From the NCBI GenBank assembly GCA_946407015.1, contig CAMJML010000003.1, positions 124,001 to 188,000 on the forward strand: DNA of 64,000 nt. The letters run 5' to 3'. Made by a program: the position numbers and the translations under genes. The stretch comes from an uncultured Selenomonadales bacterium. Its GTDB lineage: Bacteria; Bacillota; Negativicutes; DSM-1736; Dendrosporobacteraceae. Within the stretch, counting starts at the first letter, position 1, and each line of letters begins with the position of its first letter. The notes beneath the pieces were generated by a model, which saw only the letters and a list, made by a program, of their open reading frames with translations, was not told the origin of the DNA and did no database searches. This document shows positions 19,144 to 28,776 of this stretch, piece after piece.

Positions 19144-22100
19144 TTGTTATTGCGTAAACTTGAAGCATATGGTTTTAAATCCTTTGCCGATAAATTGGAA
19201 GTTGAATTTGGTCAGGGTATTACAGCGATCGTAGGGCCAAATGGCAGCGGCAAGAGCAATATCACTGATGCCATTCGCTGGGTATTAGGAGAGCAGAATG
19301 TCAGAAATTTACGGGGCTCAAAGACCGAGGATATTATCTTTGCCGGAAGTTCTGGACGCAGGGCCTTGGGCGTGGCTGAGGTTTCCTTAACATTTGATAA
19401 TGAAACGGGTTTATTACCACTGGATTATAAAGAGGTCATTATTACACGCAGGCTTTTTCGCTCAGGAGACAGCGAGTATTATATTAATAAAACCCCATGC
19501 CGTCTGAAAGATATTCACAATCTTCTCGCCGATACTGGACTGGGACGGGATGCGATGACCGTCATTAGCCAAAATAAGATTGATGAGGTATTGAACAGCA
19601 AACCGGAAGAGCGGCGTTTAATATTTGAAGAGGTTGCCGGAGTTACCCGCTATAAAAACCGGAAAAAAGAAGCTTTGCGTAAATTGGATGATACGGCTCA
19701 AAATTTGCTCCGTGTCTCTGATATTATTGCGGAAATCGAAGCGCAGCTTTCTCCTCTTGCAGAAAGTGCGGAAAAAACGAAAAAATATAATGAAATAACC
19801 GCAGAATTAACCGATTGTCAAATTACACTCTTATCAAATAAGCTGCAGAAATATAATCAACTTATTGAAAGTGCAACGTTACAAAAAAATGCTCTTGCGG
19901 ATAATCACGTAAATTTAGAAACGACGATTAGTTTGCGTGAAGTCGAAAAAGAAAAAGTGACCAATGAAGTTGCCAGAATGGAGGAAGAGCTCCAAGCCCT
20001 GAGTGGGCAAATAAATGACATTGTTACGACAATTGAGAAAAATAACGGACAAGCATCTGTATTGGAAGAACGTTTAAGGCAAGCCAATTTGACTGAAAAT
20101 CGTCTGAATACAGAGACTTCACGGATTATACAGCAATTAGACGAAGCTCAAGTACGTATCACACATGCTCAGGAGAGCATCCAAGAAAAGCGGCAAACCT
20201 CAGCCGAATTAACTCAGCAGCTAACGCTTTTGGAAGAACAAAATCAAGCACTATCTATTCAAGCAAAAGACATTGAAGGATCGATTGAAAACATACGATC
20301 CCAGTCAATTGATTCTTTTCAGGAGCTTGTAGGTTTGCAAAATCAAGCAAAACAGATTGAACGAGCATTAGCACAAAACCAAGAACAACAAACTAGGCTT
20401 ACTGAAAGACTAACTGACAGTGAAGTCCAATTGGCGGAAAGTCAATATTGCTACCACGAACTCGGCGAGGAACTTGCTAGTTTGCGAGTAGACAGTACGA
20501 ACTTTGAAACTGAACAGAAAAGCTTGTCTATGGTGAAACAACAATTAGGTTCCCAGCTGGAAAAGGCTGAGCAGCAATATAACGCATTGCTGCAAAAGCA
20601 GACGGACAGAAAGTCGCGCTTGCAGGTATTGACCGGTATGCAGGCAGAATATGACGGATTTGGCAGGGCTATTAAAGCGGTACTTACCTCAGCGGCTGCG
20701 TGGAGCAACGGTGTTTGTGGCGCTGTTGCGGAAGTTATTAACGTAAGTGACCGATATGTTGTTGCTATTGAGACTGCCTTGGGCGGAGCTTTGCAAAATA
20801 TCATTACCGACCATGATGATATTGCCAAACAGGCTATTCAGTTTCTAAAAAGGCAGAATGTCGGACGGGCAACATTTCTGCCACTCAATACAATCAGGCC
20901 GGCTCAGGCACGAGAACAGGAAGTCCGTGCTGCTGCAGCGGCGGGATCTCTTGGATTAGCCGCATCACTGGTTTCAGTGGAACCTAAATACAAAAAAGTC
21001 ATTGACTTCTTGTTGGGCAGAACTATTGTTGCAGATACAATTGAGTCGGCCCAAAGAATTGCCCGGGATTATGGGTACTCGGTTAAGATTGTTACTTTAG
21101 ATGGTGAGTTATTCACCATTGGCGGTGCCATGACTGGCGGTAGTAAGGGCAGGCGTGAAGCAAGCTTTCTCAGCCGTTCCAGTGAAATTGAAGCCATCAC
21201 CATGCAAATAGAACAGATTAATCACGAGATCCAACATTACCAGGATTCCATTCAGGAAATTAAAGACGAACAGACCCAGATTGACAAGCAAATCCTTCGT
21301 GTTACGCAATGCAGCCAGCAATTAGAAATCCGTTCTGCCGAACTGACTGCTCATCGTGAAAAATACCGTCAGGATATTGAAAGGATCAATCAGGCAATTC
21401 ATTCTATTCGGAGTGAATCCGAGCGTTATCATGCAGATTCTGCTCAGCAGGAAAGCACACTGCAATCTGTGCTGGGGAGAATTGTACAACTCGAAAATCA
21501 TGATATCATAACAAAACAAAATATGAATCAGCACCAACAGCGGTTAGCCGCGTTAGCAACAGAACGTACCCGCATAACGGCTGCTTTGACAGATATAAAA
21601 ATCAAATATGAAGCATTACAGCAGAGTGTCTCGCTCGTAGAACAGGCGCAGCAGCAACATCAGGCTGCTAAAACGGAATTGACGAATCAGCTCGAAGTCT
21701 TGCGTCTGGAAAAGGAACATATTACACAGCAAATTGTACAAGCTAATGAAGAATTAGCCAAGTTGAAGCAGGTAATCACTGAGCTAACCGCAGCAAAACA
21801 GGAAGCCGAACAAGTCCGGGACAACGGTTATAAGGCTAAATTAGAGCAACTGACAACACTTCAAAATTACGATAAAGACTTAAAAGACCTGCGTCGTAAG
21901 TATCATGACATTCAGTCCCGTCTTCATGAAGCTGAACTGCTTTATACGAAATACAGCTATGAAGCCTCAAATTGTATTGAGATCATGCAAAAACAATACG
22001 CAGTAACTCCCGAGCAAGCCGTTACATCACGCCGCTCGGAATCAGAGCAACAATTAACGGTGATGATTCAAAGATTGGAACAAGAGCTGGCCGGGTTAGG

Positions 22101-22701
22101 TCTCGTTAATCCAAATGCCATTGATGAATATGAACGCTTATGTGAACGGCATCAATTCTTACACCAGCAGGTTACGGACTTAATTGAAGCCAAGGAATAT
22201 CTTTCCGCCATTATCAAAGACATTGATGCAAGCATTTCAAAACAGTTTATTGAAGCCTTTAAAAAGATCAATACCTACTTTGCTGAAATATTTGCCCGGT
22301 TGTTTGGCGGCGGTCAAGCCAGGCTGCAATTAGGTGATCCCAATAACCTGCTGGATTCAGGAATTGAGATTATCGTTCAACCACCAGGCAAGAAATTGCA
22401 GAACTTAGTTTTACTATCAGGTGGTGAAAGAGCACTAACGGTCATTGCGCTATTGTTTGCATTTCTCTCTTATCGTCCGGCACCTTTTAGTGTAGTGGAT
22501 GAAATTGACGCCCCGTTGGATGAAGCAAATTTAGAACGGTTTAGTAATTTTTTACGTGATTATTCACAAAAAACCCAATTTATTGTAGTAACTCATCGTA
22601 AAGGTACTATGGAAGCCGCTGATGTGTTACATGGAGTCACTTTAGAAGAAGCCGGTGTATCCAGAATTGTGTCAGTGAAATTAGCCGATAAGGTAAGTTA
22701 A
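19144..22701 (+). CDS. smc: chromosome segregation protein SMC
   Basis: 1185 aa, full length. Condensin ATPase that compacts and segregates the chromosome with ScpA/ScpB. Walker A GPNGSGKS at 31-38, two long coiled coils (about 165-490 and 660-1000), a hinge near 505-650 (YDGFGRAIKAVL ... GGAMTGGSKGRR), ABC signature LLSGGERALTV and Walker B FSVVDEIDAPLDEAN near the C-terminus. TTG start at 19144 gives the canonical LLRKLEAYGFKSF opening. ftsY follows, as in Bacillus rnc-smc-ftsY. Confidence 0.97.
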   Translation: MLLRKLEAYGFKSFADKLEVEFGQGITAIVGPNGSGKSNITDAIRWVLGEQNVRNLRGSKTEDIIFAGSSGRRALGVAEVSLTFDNETGLLPLDYKEVIITRRLFRSGDSEYYINKTPCRLKDIHNLLADTGLGRDAMTVISQNKIDEVLNSKPEERRLIFEEVAGVTRYKNRKKEALRKLDDTAQNLLRVSDIIAEIEAQLSPLAESAEKTKKYNEITAELTDCQITLLSNKLQKYNQLIESATLQKNALADNHVNLETTISLREVEKEKVTNEVARMEEELQALSGQINDIVTTIEKNNGQASVLEERLRQANLTENRLNTETSRIIQQLDEAQVRITHAQESIQEKRQTSAELTQQLTLLEEQNQALSIQAKDIEGSIENIRSQSIDSFQELVGLQNQAKQIERALAQNQEQQTRLTERLTDSEVQLAESQYCYHELGEELASLRVDSTNFETEQKSLSMVKQQLGSQLEKAEQQYNALLQKQTDRKSRLQVLTGMQAEYDGFGRAIKAVLTSAAAWSNGVCGAVAEVINVSDRYVVAIETALGGALQNIITDHDDIAKQAIQFLKRQNVGRATFLPLNTIRPAQAREQEVRAAAAAGSLGLAASLVSVEPKYKKVIDFLLGRTIVADTIESAQRIARDYGYSVKIVTLDGELFTIGGAMTGGSKGRREASFLSRSSEIEAITMQIEQINHEIQHYQDSIQEIKDEQTQIDKQILRVTQCSQQLEIRSAELTAHREKYRQDIERINQAIHSIRSESERYHADSAQQESTLQSVLGRIVQLENHDIITKQNMNQHQQRLAALATERTRITAALTDIKIKYEALQQSVSLVEQAQQQHQAAKTELTNQLEVLRLEKEHITQQIVQANEELAKLKQVITELTAAKQEAEQVRDNGYKAKLEQLTTLQNYDKDLKDLRRKYHDIQSRLHEAELLYTKYSYEASNCIEIMQKQYAVTPEQAVTSRRSESEQQLTVMIQRLEQELAGLGLVNPNAIDEYERLCERHQFLHQQVTDLIEAKEYLSAIIKDIDASISKQFIEAFKKINTYFAEIFARLFGGGQARLQLGDPNNLLDSGIEIIVQPPGKKLQNLVLLSGGERALTVIALLFAFLSYRPAPFSVVDEIDAPLDEANLERFSNFLRDYSQKTQFIVVTHRKGTMEAADVLHGVTLEEAGVSRIVSVKLADKVS

Positions 22702-22714
22702 TGGAGGAATCGTA

Positions 22715-23632
22715 ATGGGATTTTTTGATAAACTGAAAGCCGGATTAGAAAAAACACGAAAAGGCTTTACCGAAAAAATTGAACAGCTTATTGTTGGATA
22801 TGCCACAATTGATGATGAGTTTCTCGATGACTTGGAAGCGGTATTATTATCAGCAGATGTGGGGGTACAGACAACAGGCAAGCTGATGGCGGAGATTCGC
22901 AATGGTATAAAAAGCAAGGAAATCGCCTCGCCAGAACAACTTAAGCCCTTTTTGCAGAAGAAAATTACCGATATTTTGGCAGATGGCATCCAGGAACCTC
23001 AGTTAGAACTGCGATCACCAACCGTGGTTATGGTGGTCGGCGTGAATGGTGTTGGTAAAACTACCACCATTGGCAAGTTGGGCAACTACTATCAGGAACA
23101 GGGAAAAAAAGTTGTTTTAGCTGCAGGCGACACGTTCCGTGCAGCTGCCATTGATCAACTGGAAATCTGGGGACAGAGAATTGGTGCCGAGGTCATAAAA
23201 CATACGGAGGGATCGGATCCGGCGGCTGTGGCCTTTGATGCCGTGCAGTCGGCAAAGGCGAAAAAGGCTGATGTTTTAATTATTGATACGGCGGGACGCT
23301 TGCATACCAAATCAAATCTGATGGAAGAATTGAAAAAAATCAAGCGGGTCATTAGCCGGGAGATTTCGGATGCACCGCATGAAACCTTGCTGGTTTTAGA
23401 TGCTACGACCGGTCAAAATGCCATTAGTCAAGCCAAAATTTTTGGTGAGGCAACTCCGGTATCAGGAGTGGTGCTCACAAAGCTTGATGGAACGGCTAAA
23501 GGCGGAGTGGTTGTCGGTATGAAAGCAGAGCTTAAATTACCGGTAAAATGGATTGGTGTTGGGGAGGGTGTAAATGACTTACGCCCTTTTGTCGCAGAGG
23601 ACTTTGCCCAGGCCTTATTTGCTGACAAGTAA
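22715..23632 (+). CDS. ftsY: signal recognition particle receptor FtsY
   Basis: 305 aa. GTPase that docks SRP-ribosome complexes at the membrane. N domain residues 1-90, then G domain with GVNGVGKTTT (P-loop), DTAGRLHTKSNLMEEL and TKLDGTAKGG. It lacks the long acidic A domain of E. coli, as usual in Firmicutes. ATG follows GGAGGAATC, 13 bp after smc. Its partner Ffh is encoded at 24073. Confidence 0.97.
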   Translation: MGFFDKLKAGLEKTRKGFTEKIEQLIVGYATIDDEFLDDLEAVLLSADVGVQTTGKLMAEIRNGIKSKEIASPEQLKPFLQKKITDILADGIQEPQLELRSPTVVMVVGVNGVGKTTTIGKLGNYYQEQGKKVVLAAGDTFRAAAIDQLEIWGQRIGAEVIKHTEGSDPAAVAFDAVQSAKAKKADVLIIDTAGRLHTKSNLMEELKKIKRVISREISDAPHETLLVLDATTGQNAISQAKIFGEATPVSGVVLTKLDGTAKGGVVVGMKAELKLPVKWIGVGEGVNDLRPFVAEDFAQALFADK

Positions 23633-23638
23633 AAAAAC

Positions 23639-23667
23639 TTGACAATCCTGGTACAGGTCGCTATAAT
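23639..23667 (+). promoter_or_regulatory. consensus sigma-A promoter for ylxM-ffh
   Basis: TTGACA at 23639-23644, 17 bp, TATAAT at 23662-23667. The spacer ends in GGTCGC, as does the promoter at 8125; 12 of 17 spacer bases agree between them. Confidence 0.9.
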
Positions 23668-23711
23668 CATCATGTAAAGGTTATTCACTTGACAGCTAAG
23701 TAGGTGAAAAC

Positions 23712-24071
23712 ATGTTGGACAAAGTTTTAAAGGTAGGATTACTATTTGATTTTTATGGTGCGTTACTTACCGAAAAACAACAGCAATGTCTAGAGATGCA
23801 TTACCTTCATGATTTATCCCTGTCGGAGATAGCCAGTGAATTTAACGTGTCTCGCCAGGCCGTGCATGATATATTAAAACGTGCTGAACAGATTCTTATT
23901 GAATATGAAGCACGACTCAAACTAGTTGAACGCTACCAACAGGAACAACAAAGCATTCAAGAGGCTTACGATTTAGTTGGTGCGTTGCCTGCTGAACTTC
24001 GTAATATACCTGAAATACAGTCAGTAAGACAAAAACTGGCAACCCTTATCGACAAATCCGAGGAGGTGTAG
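23712..24071 (+). CDS. ylxM: UPF0122 / YlxM signal recognition particle-associated protein
   Basis: 119 aa. Contains a sigma-70 region 4-like helix-turn-helix (LSEIASEFNVSRQAVHDILKRAEQILIEYE, about residues 36-66). YlxM is encoded immediately before ffh in most Firmicutes and in streptococci binds SRP components and modulates Ffh GTPase activity. AGGTGAAAAC precedes ATG 23712; ffh starts 1 bp after its stop, implying coupling. Confidence 0.93.
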   Translation: MLDKVLKVGLLFDFYGALLTEKQQQCLEMHYLHDLSLSEIASEFNVSRQAVHDILKRAEQILIEYEARLKLVERYQQEQQSIQEAYDLVGALPAELRNIPEIQSVRQKLATLIDKSEEV

Positions 24072-24072
24072 C

Positions 24073-25425
24073 ATGGTCTTTGAAGGTTTATCCGATAGAT
24101 TGCAGCAAGCCTTTAAAAAGTTGAGGGGCCGCGGCAAGCTATCCGAGTCTGATGTTAGCGAAGCGATGAGAGAAGTACGTATGGCCTTATTGGAGGCTGA
24201 CGTTAACTTTAAAGTTGTTAAAGATTTTGTTGCAAAGATAAAAGAGCGTGCAATTGGCCAGGAGGTTATGGAAAGTTTAACCCCGGCACAACATGTGATA
24301 AAAATTGTCAATGACGAGTTGACCGCCCTGATGGGCGGCACTCAAAGCCGTATTACCATTTCTTCCCGTCCCCCTACTGTGATTATGCTGGTGGGCCTGC
24401 AAGGCGCCGGTAAAACGACAACAGCCGGTAAACTGGCCCTGTTATTAAAAAAGCAAAATAAACGTCCTTTATTAGTCGCAGGGGACATTTATCGTCCTGC
24501 AGCGATTAAACAATTACAGGTGTTAGGCGAACAATTGGATTTACCTGTTTTTTCAATGGGTACCGAGACCAGTCCGGTAGTCATTGCAGAGCAAGCGATT
24601 GAATATGCTCATTCCCATGCCCGTGATATCGTAATCATTGATACGGCCGGACGGCTGCATATCAATGAGGAATTGATGCAAGAGCTAAAGTCAGTCAAGC
24701 AGACAGTAAAACCGCATGAAATTTTACTGGTTGTCGATGCGATGACAGGACAGGATGCTGTGAATGTCGCTGAATCTTTTAACAATGAACTTGGCGTTGA
24801 TGGTGTCATTTTAACCAAACTGGACGGTGATGCCCGTGGTGGTGCCGCGCTTTCGGTAAAAGCCGTTACTGGGTGTCCAATTAAATTTGCCGGTATGGGA
24901 GAAAAACTGGATGCGTTAGAACCTTTTCATCCTGACCGGATGGCATCCCGGATCCTTGGCATGGGTGATGTATTGAGTTTGATCGAAAAAGCTCAGTCCA
25001 CTATTGATTTAGAACAAGCCAAGGAAATGGAGAAAAAACTTCGCAAGGAAGATTTTACTTTAGATGATTTTTTGGAGCAGATGCAGCAGGTTCGTAAGCT
25101 GGGATCTCTGGAACAGATTTTAGGCATGCTGCCAGGAATGGGCAATATCAAAAAACAGCTGAGCGGTGTTGACTTTGATGAAAAAGAGCTGAAGCATATT
25201 GAGGCCATTATCCGCTCAATGACTAAAAAAGAGCGCCGTGATATCAATCTTATCAATGGCAGCCGCCGTAAACGGATTGCATTAGGCAGCGGGACGAGAG
25301 TCCAAGATGTCAATAAATTGCTCAAGCAATTTGCTGAAGCGAAAAAAATGATGAAAAAAATTCAAGATATGCAAAAAGGTGGTAAAAAAAGCTTTGGTGG
25401 CTTTAAACTGCCGTTTATGAAATAG
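24073..25425 (+). CDS. ffh: signal recognition particle protein Ffh
   Basis: 450 aa. SRP GTPase that binds signal sequences with 4.5S/scRNA. NG domain with [28 protein letters not shown] and [13 protein letters not shown]; methionine-rich M domain from about residue 300 ([15 protein letters not shown] at the end). GAGGAGGTG precedes the ATG. The downstream order ffh-rpsP-khpA-ylqD-rimM-trmD-rplS matches Bacillus. Confidence 0.97.
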   Translation: MVFEGLSDRLQQAFKKLRGRGKLSESDVSEAMREVRMALLEADVNFKVVKDFVAKIKERAIGQEVMESLTPAQHVIKIVNDELTALMGGTQSRITISSRPPTVIMLVGLQGAGKTTTAGKLALLLKKQNKRPLLVAGDIYRPAAIKQLQVLGEQLDLPVFSMGTETSPVVIAEQAIEYAHSHARDIVIIDTAGRLHINEELMQELKSVKQTVKPHEILLVVDAMTGQDAVNVAESFNNELGVDGVILTKLDGDARGGAALSVKAVTGCPIKFAGMGEKLDALEPFHPDRMASRILGMGDVLSLIEKAQSTIDLEQAKEMEKKLRKEDFTLDDFLEQMQQVRKLGSLEQILGMLPGMGNIKKQLSGVDFDEKELKHIEAIIRSMTKKERRDINLINGSRRKRIALGSGTRVQDVNKLLKQFAEAKKMMKKIQDMQKGGKKSFGGFKLPFMK

Positions 25426-25459
25426 TTTTGCTGTATATTTTACGAAGGAGGTGATATTT

Positions 25460-25741
25460 GTGGCAGTTAAAATTCGTTTAAAACGTATGGGTGCAAAAAA
25501 GAATCCGTTCTACCGTGTTGTTGTAGCTGATTCCCGTTCACCACGTGACGGTCGTTTTATCGAGACTTTAGGACATTATGATTCAACAACTGAACCAGCT
25601 GTTGTTAAGATTGATGAAGATAAAGCTATCGATTGGCTGAAAAAAGGCGCTCAACCTACTGATACTGTAAAAGCTTTGTTTAGCAAAGCTGGTATTATGA
25701 AAAAATGGGATGAACTGAAGCGCACTAAGAAAGAGGCGTAA
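25460..25741 (+). CDS. rpsP: 30S ribosomal protein S16
   Basis: 93 aa from GTG 25460, behind GAAGGAGGTGAT; a GTG inside that ribosome site (25451) is rejected. [33 protein letters not shown] is a textbook S16 start (given here in part: [18 protein letters not shown]). Structural protein of the small subunit, first of the ribosome-maturation cluster that runs to trmD. Confidence 0.97.
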   Translation: MAVKIRLKRMGAKKNPFYRVVVADSRSPRDGRFIETLGHYDSTTEPAVVKIDEDKAIDWLKKGAQPTDTVKALFSKAGIMKKWDELKRTKKEA

Positions 25742-25746
25742 TAACG

Positions 25747-25974
25747 ATGAAACAATTAGTGGAAGTTATCGCCAAGTCATTAGTACAAAATCCTGAACAA
25801 GTCAGTGTAACAGAAGCAGCAGAAAACAATGCAATTGTTTATGAATTACGCGTAGCTCCTGATGATATGGGCAAAATAATTGGTAAACAAGGGCGTATTG
25901 CCAAGGCAATGCGCACTGTTGTTAAAGCTGCCGCCACCCGTGAAAACAAAAAAGTTACTGTTGAAATTATCTAA
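25747..25974 (+). CDS. khpA: KH-domain RNA-binding protein KhpA
   Basis: 75 aa single KH domain with the GxxG loop in GKIIGKQGRIAKAMR (about residues 40-54). KhpA binds small and messenger RNAs with KhpB and affects cell division in pneumococcus. It is between rpsP and ylqD as in Bacillus (ylqC). Starts 5 bp after rpsP. Confidence 0.95.
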   Translation: MKQLVEVIAKSLVQNPEQVSVTEAAENNAIVYELRVAPDDMGKIIGKQGRIAKAMRTVVKAAATRENKKVTVEII

Positions 25975-26024
25975 CTATATTTTGCAGACAACCCTGTTTG
26001 CAAAAAAGATAAAGGTGGGCCTCT

Positions 26025-26432
26025 ATGGATACCATTACATTAAAATGTCCGGTGACGATCAAAGCAAAAGTTACCGAAGAATTAAAAAAGCATTTGGCTG
26101 CCGAAATTCAGGAAAACATTAAAAAAGCTGATCTTGAGTTGCAACAAATTGAATTCCATGCCAAAAGAATTATGGCTGAACAAGCTAAACAAGACGCTCA
26201 AGGTTTGATCGCTGTCCGTCAGCAGATTGATGGTGAAAGACAAAAGCGTATTGACTTCAAAAACCATCTGTTAGATAAGCTTAAAGAAACCGCTCAACTG
26301 GAATTAGGCTCGGAAATTGTTCAAGGCACTTTGGAAAGATTTGTCGATGTAAAAGTTGGCGATGATTTACCAAAGCTGATGAATGCCGAAATTTTGCTGG
26401 AAGACGGCAAAATACTGGCTTTCCGTAACTAA
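26025..26432 (+). CDS. ylqD: YlqD family protein
   Basis: 135 aa. Charged protein with a coiled-coil middle (about 20-90: TEELKKHLAAEIQENIKKADLELQQIEF) and a small beta C-terminus ending in GDDLPKLMNAEILLEDGKIL. The function is unknown; the gene is conserved between khpA and rimM. AAAGGTGGG precedes ATG 26025. rimM follows after 1 bp. Confidence 0.88.
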   Translation: MDTITLKCPVTIKAKVTEELKKHLAAEIQENIKKADLELQQIEFHAKRIMAEQAKQDAQGLIAVRQQIDGERQKRIDFKNHLLDKLKETAQLELGSEIVQGTLERFVDVKVGDDLPKLMNAEILLEDGKILAFRN

Positions 26433-26433
26433 G

Positions 26434-26931
26434 ATGGACCAACTGATTGTTGTTGGAAAAATTGTTGCCCCGCACGGTGTGCGGGGTGACGTTCGTGTTA
26501 TTCCGTTAACTGATTTTCCAGAGCGTTTTGATGGTTTGAAGCGGGTTTTTTTGGATGATGGCAATGAACTAGCAATCGAAAATGTAAAAAATCACAATCA
26601 GCTTTTAATTTTGAAATTTGTCGGCTTAAATAGTAGGAATGATATTGAATCGTTGCGGGGAAGACTACTGAAAATACCAAAAACTGAAGCAGTCAGGCTG
26701 CCCTCTGGTGAGTTTTATGTCTTTGATATCATTGGCCTGAAAGTTTTTGATGATGCAGGTTCTTATCTTGGTGTTGTTTCCGATGTGCTAAAAACCGGCA
26801 GCAATGATGTTTACGTCGTAGACCAAGAAGACAAGCGGCAACTTCTTATTCCCGCATTAAAGAAAGTAATCACCAAGATTGATATTCCTACCGGCCAAAT
26901 GAGTGTAAAACTTCAGGAAGAATGGGAGTAG
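26434..26931 (+). CDS. rimM: ribosome maturation factor RimM
   Basis: 165 aa from ATG 26434. RimM assists assembly of the 30S head around S19. N-terminal RimM barrel with [16 protein letters not shown] and a C-terminal PRC-barrel ([19 protein letters not shown]). There is no recognisable ribosome binding site before this ATG (GGCTTTCCGTAACTAAG), so translation probably depends on coupling to ylqD, whose stop is 1 bp upstream. An in-frame start 51 bp upstream is less likely because it overlaps ylqD. Confidence 0.94.
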   Translation: MDQLIVVGKIVAPHGVRGDVRVIPLTDFPERFDGLKRVFLDDGNELAIENVKNHNQLLILKFVGLNSRNDIESLRGRLLKIPKTEAVRLPSGEFYVFDIIGLKVFDDAGSYLGVVSDVLKTGSNDVYVVDQEDKRQLLIPALKKVITKIDIPTGQMSVKLQEEWE

Positions 26932-26933
26932 TC

Positions 26934-27674
26934 ATGCAAATTGAGATTGTAACCTTATTTCCTGAAATGTTTGAAGGGCCTTTTGGGCATAGCATAATCA
27001 AACGTGCCCGGGGAAATAACCTTCTGAATATCAATACGGTCAATCCCCGTGATTTTACTTATGATAAGCATCGCATTGTTGATGACACTCCTTTTGGCGG
27101 GGGAGCCGGAATGGTGATGAAACCGGAACCATTTTTCCGTGCGGTCGACCATATAACCACTTCATCTGTCTGTGAAAACCGGCGCGTTATTTTAATGTGT
27201 CCGGGGGGAGCCCGCTTGGATCAGAAAAAATGCCAAGAGCTGGCAACCTATGACCAGTTGATCTTAATCTGTGGTCATTATGAAGGCATTGACGCCCGTG
27301 TCAGCCAGTTTTTAGTCGATGAGGCGATATCAATTGGCGATTATGTTCTTACAGGCGGCGAACTTCCGGCAATGGTTATCGTTGATGCTGTTGCCCGCAT
27401 GCTGCCTGGTGTGTTGGGCTCTCATGACTCGGCCAAACATGATTCCTTCTATAATGGTTTATTAGAATATCCGCAATATACGCGGCCACGCGAATATGAG
27501 GGCTATGAAGTTCCTGAAATTTTACTATCTGGCGATCATGCCAAAATCGAGCGCTGGCGACGTAAACAGTCGCTCAAGAACACGCTCGAACGAAGACCTG
27601 ATTTATTAGAAAAATTTCAACTTGGTGCTGAAGATCAAAAGCTACTTGCTGAGATCTTGGCCGAAAGGGCTTGA
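26934..27674 (+). CDS. trmD: tRNA (guanine-N1)-methyltransferase TrmD
   Basis: 246 aa. Makes m1G37 in tRNAs, preventing frameshifts. SPOUT trefoil-knot residues visible: [13 protein letters not shown] and [17 protein letters not shown]-terminal [15 protein letters not shown] typical. Start ATG 26934 behind AATGGGAG, 2 bp after rimM. The catalytic Asp-containing HDSAKHDSF loop is present ([14 protein letters not shown]). Confidence 0.97.
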   Translation: MQIEIVTLFPEMFEGPFGHSIIKRARGNNLLNINTVNPRDFTYDKHRIVDDTPFGGGAGMVMKPEPFFRAVDHITTSSVCENRRVILMCPGGARLDQKKCQELATYDQLILICGHYEGIDARVSQFLVDEAISIGDYVLTGGELPAMVIVDAVARMLPGVLGSHDSAKHDSFYNGLLEYPQYTRPREYEGYEVPEILLSGDHAKIERWRRKQSLKNTLERRPDLLEKFQLGAEDQKLLAEILAERA

Positions 27675-27683
27675 GAGTTAAGC

Positions 27684-28265
27684 ATGTTACCTGTTTACAT
27701 TGGGCTGGTTCATCATCCCATTTATAATAAAAATGATGAAGTCATCACAACTGCGATTACCAATTTTGACATTCATGACATTGCGCGAACAGCACGAACC
27801 TACGATATTAAGCGCTATTTTATTATTCATCCTCTTGAAAGTCAGGCTGCATTGGCCCAGGAAGTATTAACTTATTGGCAGGATGGCTTTGGCGGAACCT
27901 ATAATCCCGATCGCCGTGAAGCTTTTAGCATCATTGAATTAACAAATACGATTGATTCAGCTGTTGAGAAGATTACCGAGATTGAGGGACAAGTGCCTTT
28001 TATTATAACGACTGACGCGAGAAGATATTCCAATACAGTTTCTTATCAACAATTGCGTCAGGTCATTGAAACTGAGAATAAGCCTTGCTTATTGCTGTTT
28101 GGAACAGGCTGGGGAATACAAAAAGAAGTGATGGAAAAATTTGATTATATTCTTGAGCCAATCTATGGGCCCGGTGATTATAATCATTTACCAGTCCGGG
28201 CTGCAGTAGCAATTATTTTAGATAGACTTCTTGGCGAAAAATGGTGGAGTTTAAAGCAAGAATAG
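27684..28265 (+). CDS. SPOUT-type RNA methyltransferase of the TrmD-associated family
   Basis: 193 aa. Opens LPVYIGLVHHPIYNKNDEVITTAITNFDIHDIARTARTY and has the knot-like LLFGTGWGIQKEVMEKFD and GPGDYNHLPVRAA C-terminus; this matches the RNA methyltransferase family often encoded directly after trmD in Clostridia and Thermotoga (Pfam Methyltrn_RNA_4). The substrate RNA is unknown. It starts 9 bp after trmD. Confidence 0.85.
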   Translation: MLPVYIGLVHHPIYNKNDEVITTAITNFDIHDIARTARTYDIKRYFIIHPLESQAALAQEVLTYWQDGFGGTYNPDRREAFSIIELTNTIDSAVEKITEIEGQVPFIITTDARRYSNTVSYQQLRQVIETENKPCLLLFGTGWGIQKEVMEKFDYILEPIYGPGDYNHLPVRAAVAIILDRLLGEKWWSLKQE

Positions 28266-28277
28266 ACCAGATATTTC

Positions 28278-28306
28278 TTGAATTTCCTGTAATCGTATGA
28301 TATAAT
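28278..28306 (+). promoter_or_regulatory. sigma-A promoter for rplS
   Basis: TTGAAT at 28278-28283, 17 bp, TATAAT at 28301-28306. It gives rplS transcription independent of the trmD operon. Confidence 0.8.
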
Positions 28307-28311
28307 ATTTT

Positions 28312-28376
28312 TCGTATGTGGACGGTCCTCTGCCATATCCTGCATGAACGTCTCAAATAAGGAGGAAAACAACATA
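28312..28376 (+). ncRNA. candidate L19 autoregulatory leader
   Basis: The roughly 65-nt leader between the rplS promoter and start contains GTGGACGGTCCTCTGC and GCATGAACGTC, able to form GACG/CGTC pairing. Its position and size resemble the L19 leader family described upstream of rplS in Firmicutes, where it is thought to be bound by L19. I matched it only from memory. Confidence 0.45.
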
Positions 28377-28718
28377 ATGAACATCATTCAAGCATTAGAG
28401 CAAGAACAACTACGTAAGGATATTCCTTCATTTAAACCGGGCGACACTGTCCGTGTTCATGTTAAGGTTATTGAGGGAAATCGCGAGCGCATTCAGGTCT
28501 TTGAAGGCGTTGTCATCAATCGCAAAAGCGGTGGAGTCCGCGAAACTTTTACAGTTAGACGTATTTCCTATGGCGTAGGCGTAGAACGTACTTTCCCAGT
28601 ACATTCTCCACGTATTGAGAAAATTGAAGTGGCTCGCAGAGGTATTGTTCGCCGCGCTAAACTGTATTATCTTCGTAACCTCACTGGTAAAGCTGCTCGT
28701 ATTAGAGAAAAACGCTAG
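28377..28718 (+). CDS. rplS: 50S ribosomal protein L19
   Basis: 113 aa from ATG 28377 behind AAGGAGGAAAAC. L19 sits at the 30S-50S interface. Conserved [26 protein letters not shown] and [17 protein letters not shown] segments. Own promoter at 28278 and probable autoregulatory leader. The in-frame upstream start (28344) would place the ribosome site inside the gene and is rejected. Confidence 0.97.
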   Translation: MNIIQALEQEQLRKDIPSFKPGDTVRVHVKVIEGNRERIQVFEGVVINRKSGGVRETFTVRRISYGVGVERTFPVHSPRIEKIEVARRGIVRRAKLYYLRNLTGKAARIREKR

Positions 28719-28723
28719 TATGG

Positions 28724-28748
28724 ATAGGGACTGTTGTGCAGTCCCTAT
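28724..28748 (+). terminator. hairpin between rplS and lepB
   Basis: ATAGGGACTG (28724-28733) pairs perfectly with CAGTCCCTAT (28739-28748), 5-base loop. Only TATTCATT follows, so it is an attenuator or partial terminator rather than a full stop. Confidence 0.6.
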
Positions 28749-28776
28749 TATTCATTCCAATCAGGGGGAAAATATC

